Source: Brachypodium distachyon (lineage: Eukaryota > Streptophyta > Magnoliopsida > Poales > Poaceae). Taken from it: a stretch of DNA of 64,000 nucleotides. The position numbers and the translations under genes were made by a program. Location: positions 68,150,355 to 68,214,354 of the forward strand of contig NC_016131.3 in the NCBI RefSeq assembly GCF_000005505.3, read 5' to 3'. Positions within the stretch are counted from its first letter, which is position 1; every line of letters starts with the position of its first letter. Positions 32,611 through 43,781 of the stretch are shown in pieces. Under the pieces are notes generated by a model. That model did not search any database. It had not been told where the DNA came from and saw only the letters and a program-made list of their open reading frames with translations.

Positions 32611-33530
32611 ATTTTGTTCTCTTTCTAATATATTTTGTTCACAAGGAACATCCAAATCTTGCTGTATTGTATTAGTGAGTATATGCTTGATCATTCTTTT
32701 GTTATGGTGCCTTTTCCACTTGCACCTCTATTATTCTGCTGGTTCCAATAGAAGCAGGGATGCGGGAGGGAAAAGCAGAGCAACGCATCTTCTCGCGTAA
32801 ACTGTGTAGGTCGGAAAGAGAGGAAGGGGTGGAGGGATGGGTGATGTTTGGGGGTGGGAGGGAGTTCATGGGCTACACTTTGAATCATCCTCTTTCCTTT
32901 CTTTTTTCAGTTTGTGCTATGAGGCTGGGATTTCCTGCAGCTTTTTTTAGCTTAGGTTGTGTGGTAGGTGATTTAATTTGCTAGTGGTTGTGAGTTAGTT
33001 TGCGGTCAGACTAAGTTACTGTTATTTAATCTGCTTTCATACCAAATTAGGTTCTCCATATGAAGTCGCCTCACCGTATTCCATGAACAATGTAAAATTA
33101 TGAAGGGGGTGGGTTGCCACAAAACACATTTAAAACCTTGGTATTGTGGTACTGGGACAATTCTTTTAGACGCTGTTATTTACAGTTTGATTTCTAGCAC
33201 AAAAGCATACACCAGTATGATCGCATGCAATTGGTAACCTGGTAACTTATGACTGACTTTTAGGGTATCACTGTTGTGCTTAAGTTTCATTACCACTGTT
33301 TCAGAAAGTTGCTGAATATTTGCTTCTGTACATGCATTTTGTCCTCAGGCCATAGGATTATAAGTATATATCATTGTTTGCTAAATTTCTGCAGGTAAAC
33401 AAGTAACCCTTTTGCTAGAGCACCATTTGATGTTTAAGCAGGTGATTTCTCTTATCTTGACAGTAACAACTTTTGTTCTTTTACACCATATAGCACAAGT
33501 CCATGAGTAGTAAGCGTTCTTATATATATA
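32611..33530. other. Non-coding, possible intron or downstream region
   Basis: AT-rich sequence without a convincing exon. A CTGCAG|GTAAAC..AAGCAG|GTGATT pair near 33394-33440 resembles a short exon, but it would put a stop codon in frame after the exon at 31.6 kb. Confidence 0.4.
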
Positions 33531-33624
33531 CTCCCTCCGATCCATAAAAAGTGTCGCCCACTTAGTACAAAATTTGTACTAACTTAGTACAAAATGGGAG
33601 ACACTTTTTATGGATCGGAGGGAG
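33531..33624. mobile_element. Stowaway-type MITE (94 bp)
   Basis: Terminal inverted repeats CTCCCTCCGATCCATAAAAA / TTTTTATGGATCGGAGGGAG match perfectly and TA flanks both sides. The whole element can fold into a hairpin. Confidence 0.9.
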
Positions 33625-34501
33625 TATATATAATAGAAGATGGGATTGCAACACTGAAGTACCTGTCTTGATGAGGTTCTGCTACAAATAGGATCACAGT
33701 CCATGACCTACAATGTTGTGTTCATGCAAATAGTTACAGCTGTTACACCTGTACTAAACTTTGCCAGCAGTTTTCTGAACATTCTGGGTGCTGGAAATCA
33801 GCTCAGGTCCAAGAAGATGTACCGACTATACTGGAAAAGTTAATTCTTCCTCTGAGGAAGTTAATTAACTGCACACAAAAACCCGAAGGAAAATCATCAA
33901 ATGCTATTTCAAATTTTCACTGGCTCCCCCCTAATTTTGGTGCTCTCCTTGAGATGGTTAGGTTAGTAGGCAGCCATAGGGTGGTGGGACCATATGCACT
34001 GTGCTTGACCTGTTTACTGCTGGTGCTCCGCCTCTGATGCTCCTCGCCTGATGGAGCCACCTAAGCTATCCATTTCCTTTACGAAGCCTTGTGGCCCTAC
34101 TGCGTCAGATGCTAATCATGGGCCTGCCACCTCCCTTCTTCTATGCTTCTTATACGCCATCGCTTGAGATTCTGGTTGATTGCTTAGCTGGCAATGCATG
34201 AACCATGTTCTCAATCTGTACTAAGAGATTTGTTTTTTCGTGTCTTTGTATGAAACACAATCAGTAGCAGCAGTAGTTTGTAGCAACCTGTGGATGATGG
34301 AATTCTTGTTGCAAATCATGTAAGCGTCTGTTCACGTACCAATCGGATCCAAATCATGTTCGGTGCGGCAAAGGCATGTCCGATGGCACTTTTGCTCATG
34401 CAACTCCAGCAAAAGCCTATATGTTAATCATGTTTTAAACCAGGCCAATTATGATTCTCTGAGGGATAGCAGATACTTAAAGGCCTCTTTCTTGTTATGA
34501 G
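33625..34501. other. Intergenic
   Basis: Nothing recognisable is seen. The last 8 bases, 34494-34501 (GTTATGAG), are the left target-site duplication of the next element. Confidence 0.6.
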
Positions 34502-35250
34502 TCAGGGTGGACGCCGAGCCGACTCGGCTCGGTCCAGCTCATCACGAGCTCCTCTGGCGAGCCAAGCCTGGCTCGGCCCGAAATTCCGACGAGCTCATTT
34601 GGCCGGCTCGGCTCGATCCGGCACAAAGCTCGGGCTGGCTCGACGAGCTAACGAGCTGGGCGCTGTACGCCGCCGCCGCCACAGTCGCCCCCTGATGACA
34701 TGCAGGACAGATCTGAGGACGATTTGGACAGCAGCGTCGGGGTAGGACTTGCCATGCTCACCGGGTTTGCGCTGGCGAGGAGCTGCAACGAGCGGCGGCC
34801 TGCCAGCGACTAGCAGTTGCCATGGCGCGGAGCAGCAGCGAGGCTGGCGGCGGCGTGGGACTCGGGAAAGAAAAGAATTGGGAAGACAGAAGGATAGGGA
34901 GATGACCTAACTCACGTCGGGTGAACTGGACCGAGGGAGATACTCCCTCCGTCCCATATTAAGTGTCGAAATATTACATGTATCTAGATGCTTTTTAGGT
35001 ATGATACATTCATATTTGGATAAGTTTGAGACACTTAATATGGGACGGAGGAAGTACGTGCGTTCCAGGCTTTGGGCCGTGCGATTTATGACTTGGGCCG
35101 TAGATTTGTGCATTGCTGGGCTGCTACAGTGCATGGGAGCCAGCGGCTCGGCCTGAAGGCCAGACGAGCCGTTTTTCAGAACTCGGCTCGGGCTGAAACA
35201 GGAGCAGGCTCGGTCCAGCTCGCCGAGCCCAGCTCAATTGTCCACCCTGA
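34502..35250. mobile_element. Non-autonomous hAT element (749 bp) with intact 8-bp TSD
   Basis: It has terminal inverted repeats TCAGGGTGGAC (34502) and GTCCACCCTGA (ending 35250) and perfect 8-bp target-site duplications GTTATGAG at 34494-34501 and 35251-35258. An 8-bp duplication is the signature of the hAT superfamily. Both ends are rich in GAGCTCGGCTCG-like words, and GCTCGGTCCAGCTC occurs near each end. It encodes no transposase and must be mobilised in trans. A Stowaway MITE is nested at 34943-35054. Confidence 0.9.
34943..35054. mobile_element. Stowaway-type MITE nested in the hAT element (112 bp)
   Basis: Left CTCCCTCCGTCCCATATTAA, right TTAATATGGGACGGAGGAAG, TA on both sides (34941-34942, 35055-35056). 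It entered after the hAT element. Confidence 0.9.
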
Positions 35251-35906
35251 GTTATGAGGGATCGGGCTGTAGCATTTTCAACTTACTAAATGCTGCTTCA
35301 AATTACAGTATTTCTTGTTTGCGCTAACCATCTACTATTTGTGCTACTTACACCAACCATAGCTGTTAATATATGGCCAGTGTTAATGACTGGTAGTGCT
35401 TGTATGTACACACTACCAGTGGATCCTTCTTTGATCTAAATATCTGATGACTGAACCTTTCATGTTCAGTCCAAAAAAAAAATGAACCTTTCATGCAGTT
35501 TAGAAAGCCTGAATATTTTGCATCCTTTTGTGACCAGAAAACAAACATAAGTGCTCATCATTTCAGTCATAAATGGGACAAAGCACAGATATCGCAACTA
35601 GCATATGTTTCAGCAAAAGAAGTACTTTTTACTTATCTCTCTGCTGTAATTGAGCATGTTTCCCCCCTATTGAAACATAAATGCCTCTAAATTTCAACCA
35701 TGTGCAGGTTTGTTGATGTCTAGAATGGAGATGAAAGGAGTGCTTGGGTAGTAACTTGAATGCCCCTGAATCAGGGTCTGGCGATAAAAGAGCCCTGTTT
35801 CCAAACAGATTTGTCTAGTGATTAACTTGTTAATGACTACCATTCATCAGCGCTGAACTTGTTATGTCATTTCTTAGACTTTCTAACCTCATTAGGATTT
35901 GATCCA

Positions 35907-36190
35907 TCAGTAGTTCTTGTTATGTCTCCGAGAAACATAGAAGTAATGTTCACGTACTAGCCGTTCTGTTGTTCTGCGCTTTACATTTTGTAGTTTGTAT
36001 TTCAGTACTGCTTGTACTTCTGCTGCTGTTAGTTTATTAACCATTAACATGTTCTTGTATTCGGCGAGTGTCTTTCTGTCAGGCCCTGGATGTAATCTAC
36101 AGAGTAGGAACAGACAAATCACAGAAAATTTGGGGAGGAATCAAGCTCAGCTAGGGTTTATGAGAGAGACTGATAGTGAATTGGCTACAG
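35907..36190 (-). other. Possible small minus-strand transcription unit
   Basis: On the minus strand a TATA box (CTATAAAAC, about 36200) is followed by a leader containing CATAAACCCTAGC. An open frame then ends at 35907 and includes LAEYKNMLMVNKLTAAEV, helical and not low-complexity. I do not recognise it. It may be a gene remnant or a captured exon. Start and splicing are unclear. Confidence 0.3.
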
Positions 36191-36235
36191 CTCAGCTGTT
36201 TTATAGGGGAGCGATGATTAGACATTAAATTCCGT

Positions 36236-36760
36236 AAAATCCTAATGTATTTACGGGGATTCATGGAGATTGGAAGGGATTATTCTAAATCCTGTAAAAT
36301 CCCCGTAGTTCGTTTACTAAGCCGGGTTTGGACGGGATAATTCCTAGATATCTTCACAAATCCCCATCCATCCTAGTGTATTTTTTACTAGATTAAAAAC
36401 TCTACACCATACTAGTGTATTTTTGGGGAAGAGTATTCGAGGGAATTGGGTGAACACCAAATCCCCTCCCATCCCCTTCGGCACAAGTGTAATTTTTAGT
36501 CACTAGTGTGTTATTTAAGGGGTGTGCGTGTTCACCCAAAAATCCAAAACACTAGTGTTTTAATTTAGTAAAAAATGAAGTGTTTTGTGAGGGAAAACTA
36601 GGGATAATCTCCTCTAAACCTTTCCTACCAAACAACCATTTGGGTTTTTAGTGTTTTTCAATTTGAAGAGTATAATACACAAAAAACACTCAAAAACCTC
36701 CAAACAAGGCCTAGGGATAAAAATACTAGAGGAATAAACAAGGCCTAAGAACATCTCTAG
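36236..36760. repeat. AT-rich MITE-like repeat cluster
   Basis: The stretch is dense in ACTAGTGT, ATCCCC/GGGGAT and AAACAAGGCCTA words (the last twice, at the right side). It resembles transposon ends of the 'GTTTGG' type. Superfamily not assigned because termini could not be paired. Confidence 0.4.
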
Positions 36761-36889
36761 CAGTCCCCATCTAGGCGCTTAGTGTGAGATTTTTTTTAAC
36801 AAGAAATAGATGTTGACAATAATATATGTTCAGTTAGTTTAATTATTAGTTAATTAAATAGACAGTTATTCCGTGTCCTAAGTTCTGGA

Positions 36890-37803
36890 AAACTTGGGAC
36901 GCGAAGACAAATATTTGGGACATCAATGCATGTATTGGTGTTTCTTCAACCTGTATAAATATCATCATCAATCAATGAAATCAATACACAGATTTATTCT
37001 CATTTCATTTCACAACACGTTATCAGCCACGTTTGCTCTACGATCAAAAGGTCAGAATTATGGCAATCAAAGATGTGCCCCTCTATCTCTTACGCCGCCG
37101 GTGGGCCCCACCCCGTCATTGGGCGTCCAGACGCTGGGCGCACGAGGGTGCGCGCCGCCCGCGCTTCGCCCGCGACACCGCGCCCTTGGCTCCCGCCGTG
37201 CCGGCCTTTGTACCAATGGCTGCCACGTTCATGGAGGCCGCCGCGCCCGCCCCTGCAACCGCGGCCGCCGGCCCCATGGCCCCCGCGTCGCCGGGCTCCG
37301 CACCATCACCTCCCGCGCCGCCGGCCCCCGCGCTGCCAGACTCCGCGCCGCCGGCCTCCCCGGAATATATGCCCTCAATGGAGTGGCTAATGGCCGGACC
37401 GGCGCCGCCCATGCTTGGGGAAGAGGACGATTTCGTCCTCGCCCTCGCACCGCCTCCACCGTCGCTATTCTGCCCAATTCATGGGCATGGTCCATGCCCG
37501 ACACGGGATGGCACGGCGCCGCCGCCTCCGTCTCCGACCCCGCCTGCAACTCCACCACGCATCGACTTCAACTCAAACCAAACCGGCGGTGGCACCTCCG
37601 AGGCGGACCGGAACGACGACAGTGGACTTGAAGTTATCAACCCGAAGGCGCGCCCACGGCTCCTCCGCTGTTTTGCGGCCGCCATGGCGGCTCACCGCGC
37701 CGGACCGGGCGGCGGCGGGTGGAACCCCGCCACCCTCGGTTTCTCCTCATCCGACGAGGGGGGGGGGGGGGGGGGGGGCTTCCTCCCTCTAGATGCGCCG
37801 TGA
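36890..37803 (+). mobile_element. Truncated LTR-element remnant followed by a Pro/Ala-rich frame
   Basis: CCTGTATAAATATCATCATC (about 36950) resembles an LTR promoter. The LTR-like part ends near CATTTCACA and is followed by ACACGTTATCAGC, which resembles the boundary and primer-binding region of some plant Copia elements. A 256-residue frame (37033-37803) follows but is mostly Pro/Ala/Gly and recognisable as no domain. A G21 run (37758-37778) lies at its end. Probably a decayed insertion; the frame is not a trustworthy gene. Confidence 0.35.
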
Positions 37804-38329
37804 GGGAGGCGACCAGGCCGCTGCAGAGGAGTGGGGCGGGAGACCGGCGGCGGACGGCGGCGGGATTTGGGAGAGGCAGCGGCGGCGGCGTCGGGACGGG
37901 GTGAACCTCTAACTGCTCGCGCCCGAGCTCCCCTTAACCGCACGCAGCCGTTCGCCCTAGCCCGACCTGGGCCGGCCCAGGCCCATCATGCCCGAAGCCC
38001 CCCCTCTGCGCGCCCCCTTCTCCACTGTATAGGCCATTTTGCAGAAAAGTCCAAAAGTTTCGGCTATTTGCGATTTCGTCCTTGTATCTATCTAAATAGT
38101 TGTATTTTACATCCCTGCACTTATGTTTATTTAGATTCCAGTGATTTTTAGGATATATTCCTGCGCTGGACGCTTGCAGGCGCCAAACTACCCTCCTATT
38201 CTCACGTTGCAAGCCAAATATTCAGTAAGCGCTCGACGATCAGTTAGGCCGCGATGCTACATATTTAAGCTGGGATTGCACCCAACAACCATATTTTGGC
38301 TGGGATTTTTTTCCTGGCACCGGGTATAA
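37804..38329. other. GC-rich to AT-rich intergenic transition
   Basis: No gene or complete repeat is recognised. It ends at the TAA target site of the next MITE. Confidence 0.5.
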
Positions 38330-38664
38330 GGGCGTGTACAATGGGGTATGTCAGCCTTTTCTTAGCGATGCCACATACGATAAAATCTGATGTAGAAGAG
38401 AGAGAAATGAATAAAATATACAAGCATTCTCTTAATTAAGAGATGATCTCTTCAAAAAATAATAAAACAAAGATAAGGCAAATCTTTCATTGTAGTAGAT
38501 TTTACATTTTTTTTAGCATTTATTTAGTTAATTTTATTCATCTAAACATTAATTCTAAGATATAACACTATGAGATAACCCATTGTACAACATGTTTTAT
38601 TGTCTTTTCTAAATTACGTGGAACACCTAAGATAAGGCAGTCTTATCAATCATTATACATGCCC
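38330..38664. mobile_element. Tourist-type MITE (PIF/Harbinger), copy 1
   Basis: Left GGGCGTGTACAATGGGG, right ATTATACATGCCC, with TAA target duplications at 38327-38329 and 38665-38667. A second copy lies at 43218-43544 with the same ends and interior (CTTAATTAAGAGATGATCTC). Confidence 0.88.
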
Positions 38665-38769
38665 TAAGCGCCCGCGCAGTACATGGCCTTAAAAGTCCCC
38701 TTAAAATAACAACCTTTAAAACACAGATAAGGGTCGCAAAAACATGTTTTGAAGGCACCGCGGCGAGGA

Positions 38770-38996
38770 CGACCCAGAGGAATTTCCGAGTCAGCGCGCC
38801 GCCGAGCGCGCCAGCCGGAAAGAGGCGGAGCAGCGTCGCCTGCTCGGCTACACCTCCTCCTCCGAAGAAGTCCAGGCAGGACTTCGAGGCGGCGAAGCAG
38901 GAGCCGCGAGTCACTGTCCTCGACGACAACCCCGCTTACAGCGGCTTCACCTTCGACTCCAACAGCAGCAACGACGCCTCCTGGATCGATGCCTAG
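38770..38996 (+). pseudogene. Coding-like fragment of unknown origin
   Basis: A plus-strand frame ending TAG at 38994-38996 reads TPPPPKKSRQDFEAAKQEPR and closes SNDASWIDA. It has coding-like composition but no upstream exon or start that I can defend. It may be a captured C-terminal exon. A ~45-bp phrase (GAAACGCAGATAAGAGTCGC) occurs in similar form on both sides (about 38720 and 39215). The GC-rich stretch 39300-39735 after it resembles a gene 5' region, with no gene recognised. Confidence 0.35.
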
Positions 38997-39739
38997 ACGA
39001 CTAGGGTTTTCCTTTTTTTTAAATCTTATAAATTATCTTAATTTCCAATGAAATGTCGCATGATTTGAAGAATTTTAGCCTACATGAATAAGATTTAGTC
39101 GAAATAAAAAATTTAGTATTGGAGCCGCGGCTGGACGCCTTGTCCCCAAAATATTCTTTACGCTGGCGCCCCCATACGGCCCACAACACCGACAGACCGA
39201 ACGCTCTTAACATAATAGCTTTTGAAACGCAGATAAGAGTCGCCACGTGGGCTGCGGCCGAACCCATAAAATAGCCCCTCAAACACGTAGGGCCCACCTT
39301 AGCTCACCATTTTCTTTTTTTTCCTGTCACGTCGTCTTCTTCCTCCAGCCAGCTTGCTGCCGCGCCCGACCCCCTCGCCGCCCGCACACCCCGCAACCGC
39401 CCGCCCGCGCCACGTCCGAGAGGCCAATGCCCGGACCTCGGCGAGGGCAGGTCCGCGGGGAATCGACCTGGGCCGGGCTCGATGGCCTCGTGATCGCCCT
39501 TGCGCCGCCCGCCCGCCCCACAAAGCCCCGCCAGCGCCACGCCCGCAGTCGCCTGGCTCCGCAGCTCCCGTCGTCGAGGCCGTCTCGGGCTCCGGCGACC
39601 ATCGTCGACGCGTTGGATTTAGACCGGCAGGAATCGGGGTAGCTCGCCGGAAATTGACGAGTATTTGGCCAAAATAGAAGCGCGGTGGCGGAATTTCGCC
39701 GGATTCCGGCGAGTACGGTGTCGTTCCGATGGCGGGTGA

Positions 39740-40045
39740 TGTCAGCGATCCTTCTACTGGAGCTGTACTGGTGGGCTCGAACATGGGCTGTGACCCCGGG
39801 CTTGGGCCTGCTCATATCATAAGAGCCAGCCACTACGGGTATAAATACAAGGGACACAACTACGAAGAGGTTGGCTTGGATCGGACTGGACGTCGGCTTC
39901 GGCCGAGGCTTGGCTGGGCGTGTGTTCCTTCTTCTTTCTCGTGTTCCTCCTCCTCCTCTATGAACTTCTGTAATTCCTATATTCCAGTGAGTCTCGAGTT
40001 GTAATATGAACCTGATTTAGCAATTCATCTAGTGGGTTGCTCACA
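39740..40045 (+). repeat. 5' LTR of the small retrotransposon
   Basis: 306 bp. TATA box GGGTATAAATACAAGG near 39837. Differs from the 3' LTR by scattered substitutions and small indels. Confidence 0.92.
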
Positions 40046-40126
40046 TCTGATATCAGAGTCATAGATCCTCCCATCTCCCAAAATTTCCCCACCTAATTTT
40101 CCTCCGCCCACCACCTGTTCGACAAA

Positions 40127-41731
40127 ATGCCAACACATAAACACTCATGTTGTCAAGGTCTTCTTCATGTCAGGATGAGCCAAGTGAACCATACCTTTGA
40201 GAGGCTTCGTCAATTGTTTCGTCAAGATGGCGATGGAGAAGTGCTTGGCTTGTTCGAGCGCATGGTTGACGGGATGTATGGCGTGGAGGCCTACGTCCAA
40301 TTCTGTTCTAGGTGGGCGGCGGCCCGAGCTCGTGATGCTTTGGACGGCCATGCTCTCTATGATGGGTGCTGCGTCCTCACCGTCGACCACGTTCCTCCGA
40401 TCTACACCACCATCACGACACCAGACGACGACGGGTTGGCGCGAGAGTATTTCTACGACGACACACCGTACGATGAGTGGGCTGCCGCTCTGGCACTGGC
40501 CGAGCGCCAGTACACAGCGCCCGCCTCCAGCAACGCGCTCGCGATCGACCCCAAGCTCTCCTGCACCTCCGAGTCAACTTCCTTCCACCCCAGCTCTCCC
40601 TTGCTTCCACACGCCCCTGCAGCAGTGCCCCTGGACTCGGCACCCGTTCCCGTATGTACTGCATCAACCACGGCACCGACGGCTACCCCTCAGGCTGCAT
40701 CCACGAGGACAACCATGGGTGAGCTCACCTTTGCCAGTTCGCCGCCCACCATGTGTTCGACAGTTTGCGAGGACATCGACATTGTAGGTGAATTGAGCGT
40801 CGAAGCTGACACCGATCAGGTCGTGGCGGCCCTACTGACTGTTCCAGTACTGGTGAGGGCTTCGCCAACACCAATGATGCCACCATTCTTTGTCCATGAG
40901 TCTGAACCGCCGACGCCCACCAGGTGCCCGACGGAAAGCTTCAACGTCGATACACCTGTGGCGACGCCAGCTTCTGCATTGGGCACGTGTTCCTCGACCA
41001 TCATGGCACGCGCCTATTCCCACTTCAGTCTTATGCCGCACACTGCTGCAGTTTTGGGGTGTGCTAATGTAGAAAAGGTCGACGTTCCCCAGTTGTTCGT
41101 CCTCATTGATAGCACCATGGTCACCAAGACACACAGCATAGGCAATCTGGTTGTGGACAAGAACTCTATGCAAATGGTCTTATGGCAGTGGCATCCGCCT
41201 GATCGAACGAAGTTGAGTGGCATGATCTCAGGTTTATTGTTGCCTCCCCATGTGTCTCAAATTCAGAGCAGGTTGTCCCATAAGGAGTCTACTTGTTGCC
41301 TTCAGGTTGGGAAATTACAGGAATTCATGATGGCATTATTTACCCTGATGCCATGGCCTTCTTTTGTGCTCTATTCCAATGGATCCACCTTCATGTTTCC
41401 ATTGTCATCAACTCAAGCTCTTCCAGTTGACGGTTCTGAGCATTTTCCGTGGGTCATTGCTTGGTTTCCACGTGACTCTCTTTCTTGTTCAAGCATGGTT
41501 TCTGATCAGATTTGCAATGCCATAGTTGTGCCAATGTTCAGACATGAAAATTTTGTTCAATTGGTGTCCTACTTTGCTGCTAGCAGGTGTGTTCCTGTGA
41601 ACAAGTACCTAACTATGAAGTGCAATGATGCAGTTGTTACTGTACAAGAAAAGGAGGAATGTCATGATGAATGCATTATTAAATTGGTTGCTATCTTAGA
41701 TACAGAGCAGATGCAATGGCAGAATCCTTGA
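40127..41731 (+). CDS. ORF of the small retrotransposon with a PTB-like RRM
   Basis: A 534-codon frame starts at ATG 40127, 81 bp after the 5' LTR. Residues ~17-90 resemble an RNA-recognition motif of polypyrimidine-tract-binding proteins: LRQLFRQDGDGEVLGLFERM (27-46), the RNP1-like strand VEAYVQF (53-59), helix AAARARDALDG (64-74), and the PTB-type ending LYDGCC (77-82). Residues ~100-300 are Ser/Thr/Pro/Ala-rich. Residues ~300-534 are mixed with Cys, Trp and Phe and have no family I recognise. The product could bind element or host RNA, perhaps as a gag substitute; that is inference. No stop interrupts it, so it may be expressible. Confidence 0.6.
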   Translation: MPTHKHSCCQGLLHVRMSQVNHTFERLRQLFRQDGDGEVLGLFERMVDGMYGVEAYVQFCSRWAAARARDALDGHALYDGCCVLTVDHVPPIYTTITTPDDDGLAREYFYDDTPYDEWAAALALAERQYTAPASSNALAIDPKLSCTSESTSFHPSSPLLPHAPAAVPLDSAPVPVCTASTTAPTATPQAASTRTTMGELTFASSPPTMCSTVCEDIDIVGELSVEADTDQVVAALLTVPVLVRASPTPMMPPFFVHESEPPTPTRCPTESFNVDTPVATPASALGTCSSTIMARAYSHFSLMPHTAAVLGCANVEKVDVPQLFVLIDSTMVTKTHSIGNLVVDKNSMQMVLWQWHPPDRTKLSGMISGLLLPPHVSQIQSRLSHKESTCCLQVGKLQEFMMALFTLMPWPSFVLYSNGSTFMFPLSSTQALPVDGSEHFPWVIAWFPRDSLSCSSMVSDQICNAIVVPMFRHENFVQLVSYFAASRCVPVNKYLTMKCNDAVVTVQEKEECHDECIIKLVAILDTEQMQWQNP

Positions 41732-42864
41732 CTCTTCAATCAGACTCTCTTTTTGGTGATTGATAGATTCTTGCAATCCGTGGTTTAACTCCTGCCTCTC
41801 GGGACATACTACTAAAGGTGATTCTGAGCTTATGCAATGGAAGATTGCATGGTTATTCAGTCTTCCGCTATTGGCAAATTGGTTTCAGCTTTCTCATGCT
41901 GCTTGTCTTGGTATGCTTTCGATAACTGAATTCTACTCCATAGAACTGAACGTGTGGAATCATCCAATGTCTGTTGTCCAACCAAATTTTCTGAAGAATA
42001 GCAAAACTGAATCTTTCGATGTCAGTGTTGAGTCCCGAAGTGCTATACTCAGTTGTCTTGTGGCAGAATTTTTGGCGGGCTGGTACAAGCTACCTCACAA
42101 TTCGTTCCTTACTGGGAGGTTCAGTGTCATACATGTTTTTCTCCACTGTTCCGTTTGTCCTGTTCAGTTTCAATGGGAAATTGCATGGTTTTTAGTTGGA
42201 TCACCTTGTGGTTTTCAGATTTTGTAGGAAGTGGAAATTTCACAGCAGGCTGTGCTCTATTTGCATTTTTGGAGGACTTGATTTCAGGGCTTGTATTCCC
42301 TTTTTGTCAGACAACACTACAAGTACTAGCAGATGCTTTGAAATGGTATCCGGCTGGAATTTTTTTCACCATCTCTACCATCAGCCAAACCACCTGACAC
42401 TGGCACTTGTGGTTTTCTCCTGGTTCATCATATTAGGCTTAATATTTTGCTTCTTGGAGTGCTAATAGTATGGCCACACTTCACAAGGGTTCGGCTAAGT
42501 GATATTCTTCTTGCTGGATGTGTTGATATGCTTCAGTGCACTGAGTTTGATTTCAAAGGAAGGAGCTCCAGAACTTATGCATTACCAAGTAGGGGCCAAA
42601 CGAAGTTGAAGCATGGACATATTACTTGGCATGTTTTTGAACTTTTCCAATGGCAGATTGCTTGGTCACTTGTCTTGGAGTGTTCTGCTAGTTGCAACAA
42701 GTCGAGACAGCCATTATGTGCCATAGCATTGATATGTGAAGGTCCTCTAACAACAAGAAGCACAACTATACCCCATTGCTTCACTGATTTACAAGTACCT
42801 TGGGATCCCGGCAGATCGGCACGACTTCGGCTTGAGGACAAGCCGAAATTCAAGGGGGGAGGAT

Positions 42865-43173
42865 TGTCAGCGATCCTTCTACTGGAGCTGTACTGGTGGG
42901 CTCGAAGATGGGCTGTGACCCTGGGCTTGGGCCTGCTCATATCACAAGAGGCAGCCACTATGGGTATAAATACAAGGGACACAACTACGAAGAGGTTGGC
43001 TTGGATCGGACTGGACGGCGGCTTCGGCCGAGGCTTGGCTGGGCGTGTGTTCCTTCTTCTTCTTTCTCGTGTTCCTCCACCTCCTCTATGAACTTCTGTA
43101 ATTCCTATATTCCAATGAGTCTCGAGTTGTAATCTGAACCTGATTGAGCAATTCATCTGGTGGGTTGCTCACA
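42865..43173 (+). repeat. 3' LTR of the small retrotransposon
   Basis: 309 bp. Nearly identical to the 5' LTR and carries the same TATA box (near 42965). Confidence 0.92.
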
Positions 43174-43217
43174 GGTGAGCTGAAACTTCCCTCCCGCCAA
43201 CCCGCTCCAGCGTATAA

Positions 43218-43544
43218 GGGCGTGTACAATGGGGTGACGTCAGCCTTCTCTTACCGATGTCACATAGGATAAAATCTGCTCTGTAAAAGAGAGAGAAATG
43301 AAAAAAATGCACAAGTCTTCTCTTAATTAAGAGATGATCTCTTCACAAGAATGCAAGGCAAAGATAAGTCAAATTTCTCATTGTACTAGATTTTGTCTTT
43401 TCTTAGCATTTATTTAGTTAATGTTTTCATCTAATTTTAAGATATAACACTAAGAGATAACCCATTGTACAATAGTTTTATTGTCTTTCTTATTGACGTG
43501 GCACATCTAAGATAAGGCAGTCTTATCAACCATTGTACATGCCC
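43218..43544. mobile_element. Tourist-type MITE (PIF/Harbinger), copy 2
   Basis: Left GGGCGTGTACAATGGGG, right CCATTGTACATGCCC, TAA duplications at 43215-43217 and 43545-43547. Same family as 38330-38664. Confidence 0.9.
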
Positions 43545-43781
43545 TAACGACATCTTGGTTCAGCGCCGCAACCGAAATTGCACATTCCACGCATTATTGG
43601 GTGGGCAGTTGCGGAAAACACCTAATCGACGATATTTTTACGAAAAACGTCCGGCCGACGTCTAATCTGTTGTGCAAAGATCCTAATCCTCGATAGGGCT
43701 CGGTAACTAGCTTTCTGATCGGTGGGACCCACTAGTCAGAGCCACGCTGGTCGGGCTGGCTTGGCACGCTACTCCACATCG

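Larger units (their letters stand above)
39740..43173 (+). mobile_element. Complete small LTR retrotransposon (3,434 bp) with TSD
   Basis: 5' LTR 39740-40045 and 3' LTR 42865-43173 both run TGTCAGCGATCC..GGTTGCTCACA. Target duplications GGTGA flank it at 39735-39739 and 43174-43178. The primer-binding region TGATATCAGAG (40049 on) fits the initiator-Met tRNA type. The polypurine tract CAAGGGGGGAGGAT precedes the 3' LTR. The interior encodes one 534-residue ORF and no reverse transcriptase or integrase, so it depends on other elements. Downstream of that ORF (41732-42850) short frames only are seen. Confidence 0.93.

Noticed and set aside
37033..37803. 256-codon Pro/Ala-rich frame as a host gene
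   Set aside because: Low complexity, overlapping open frames on both strands and a G21 run at the end; no domain.
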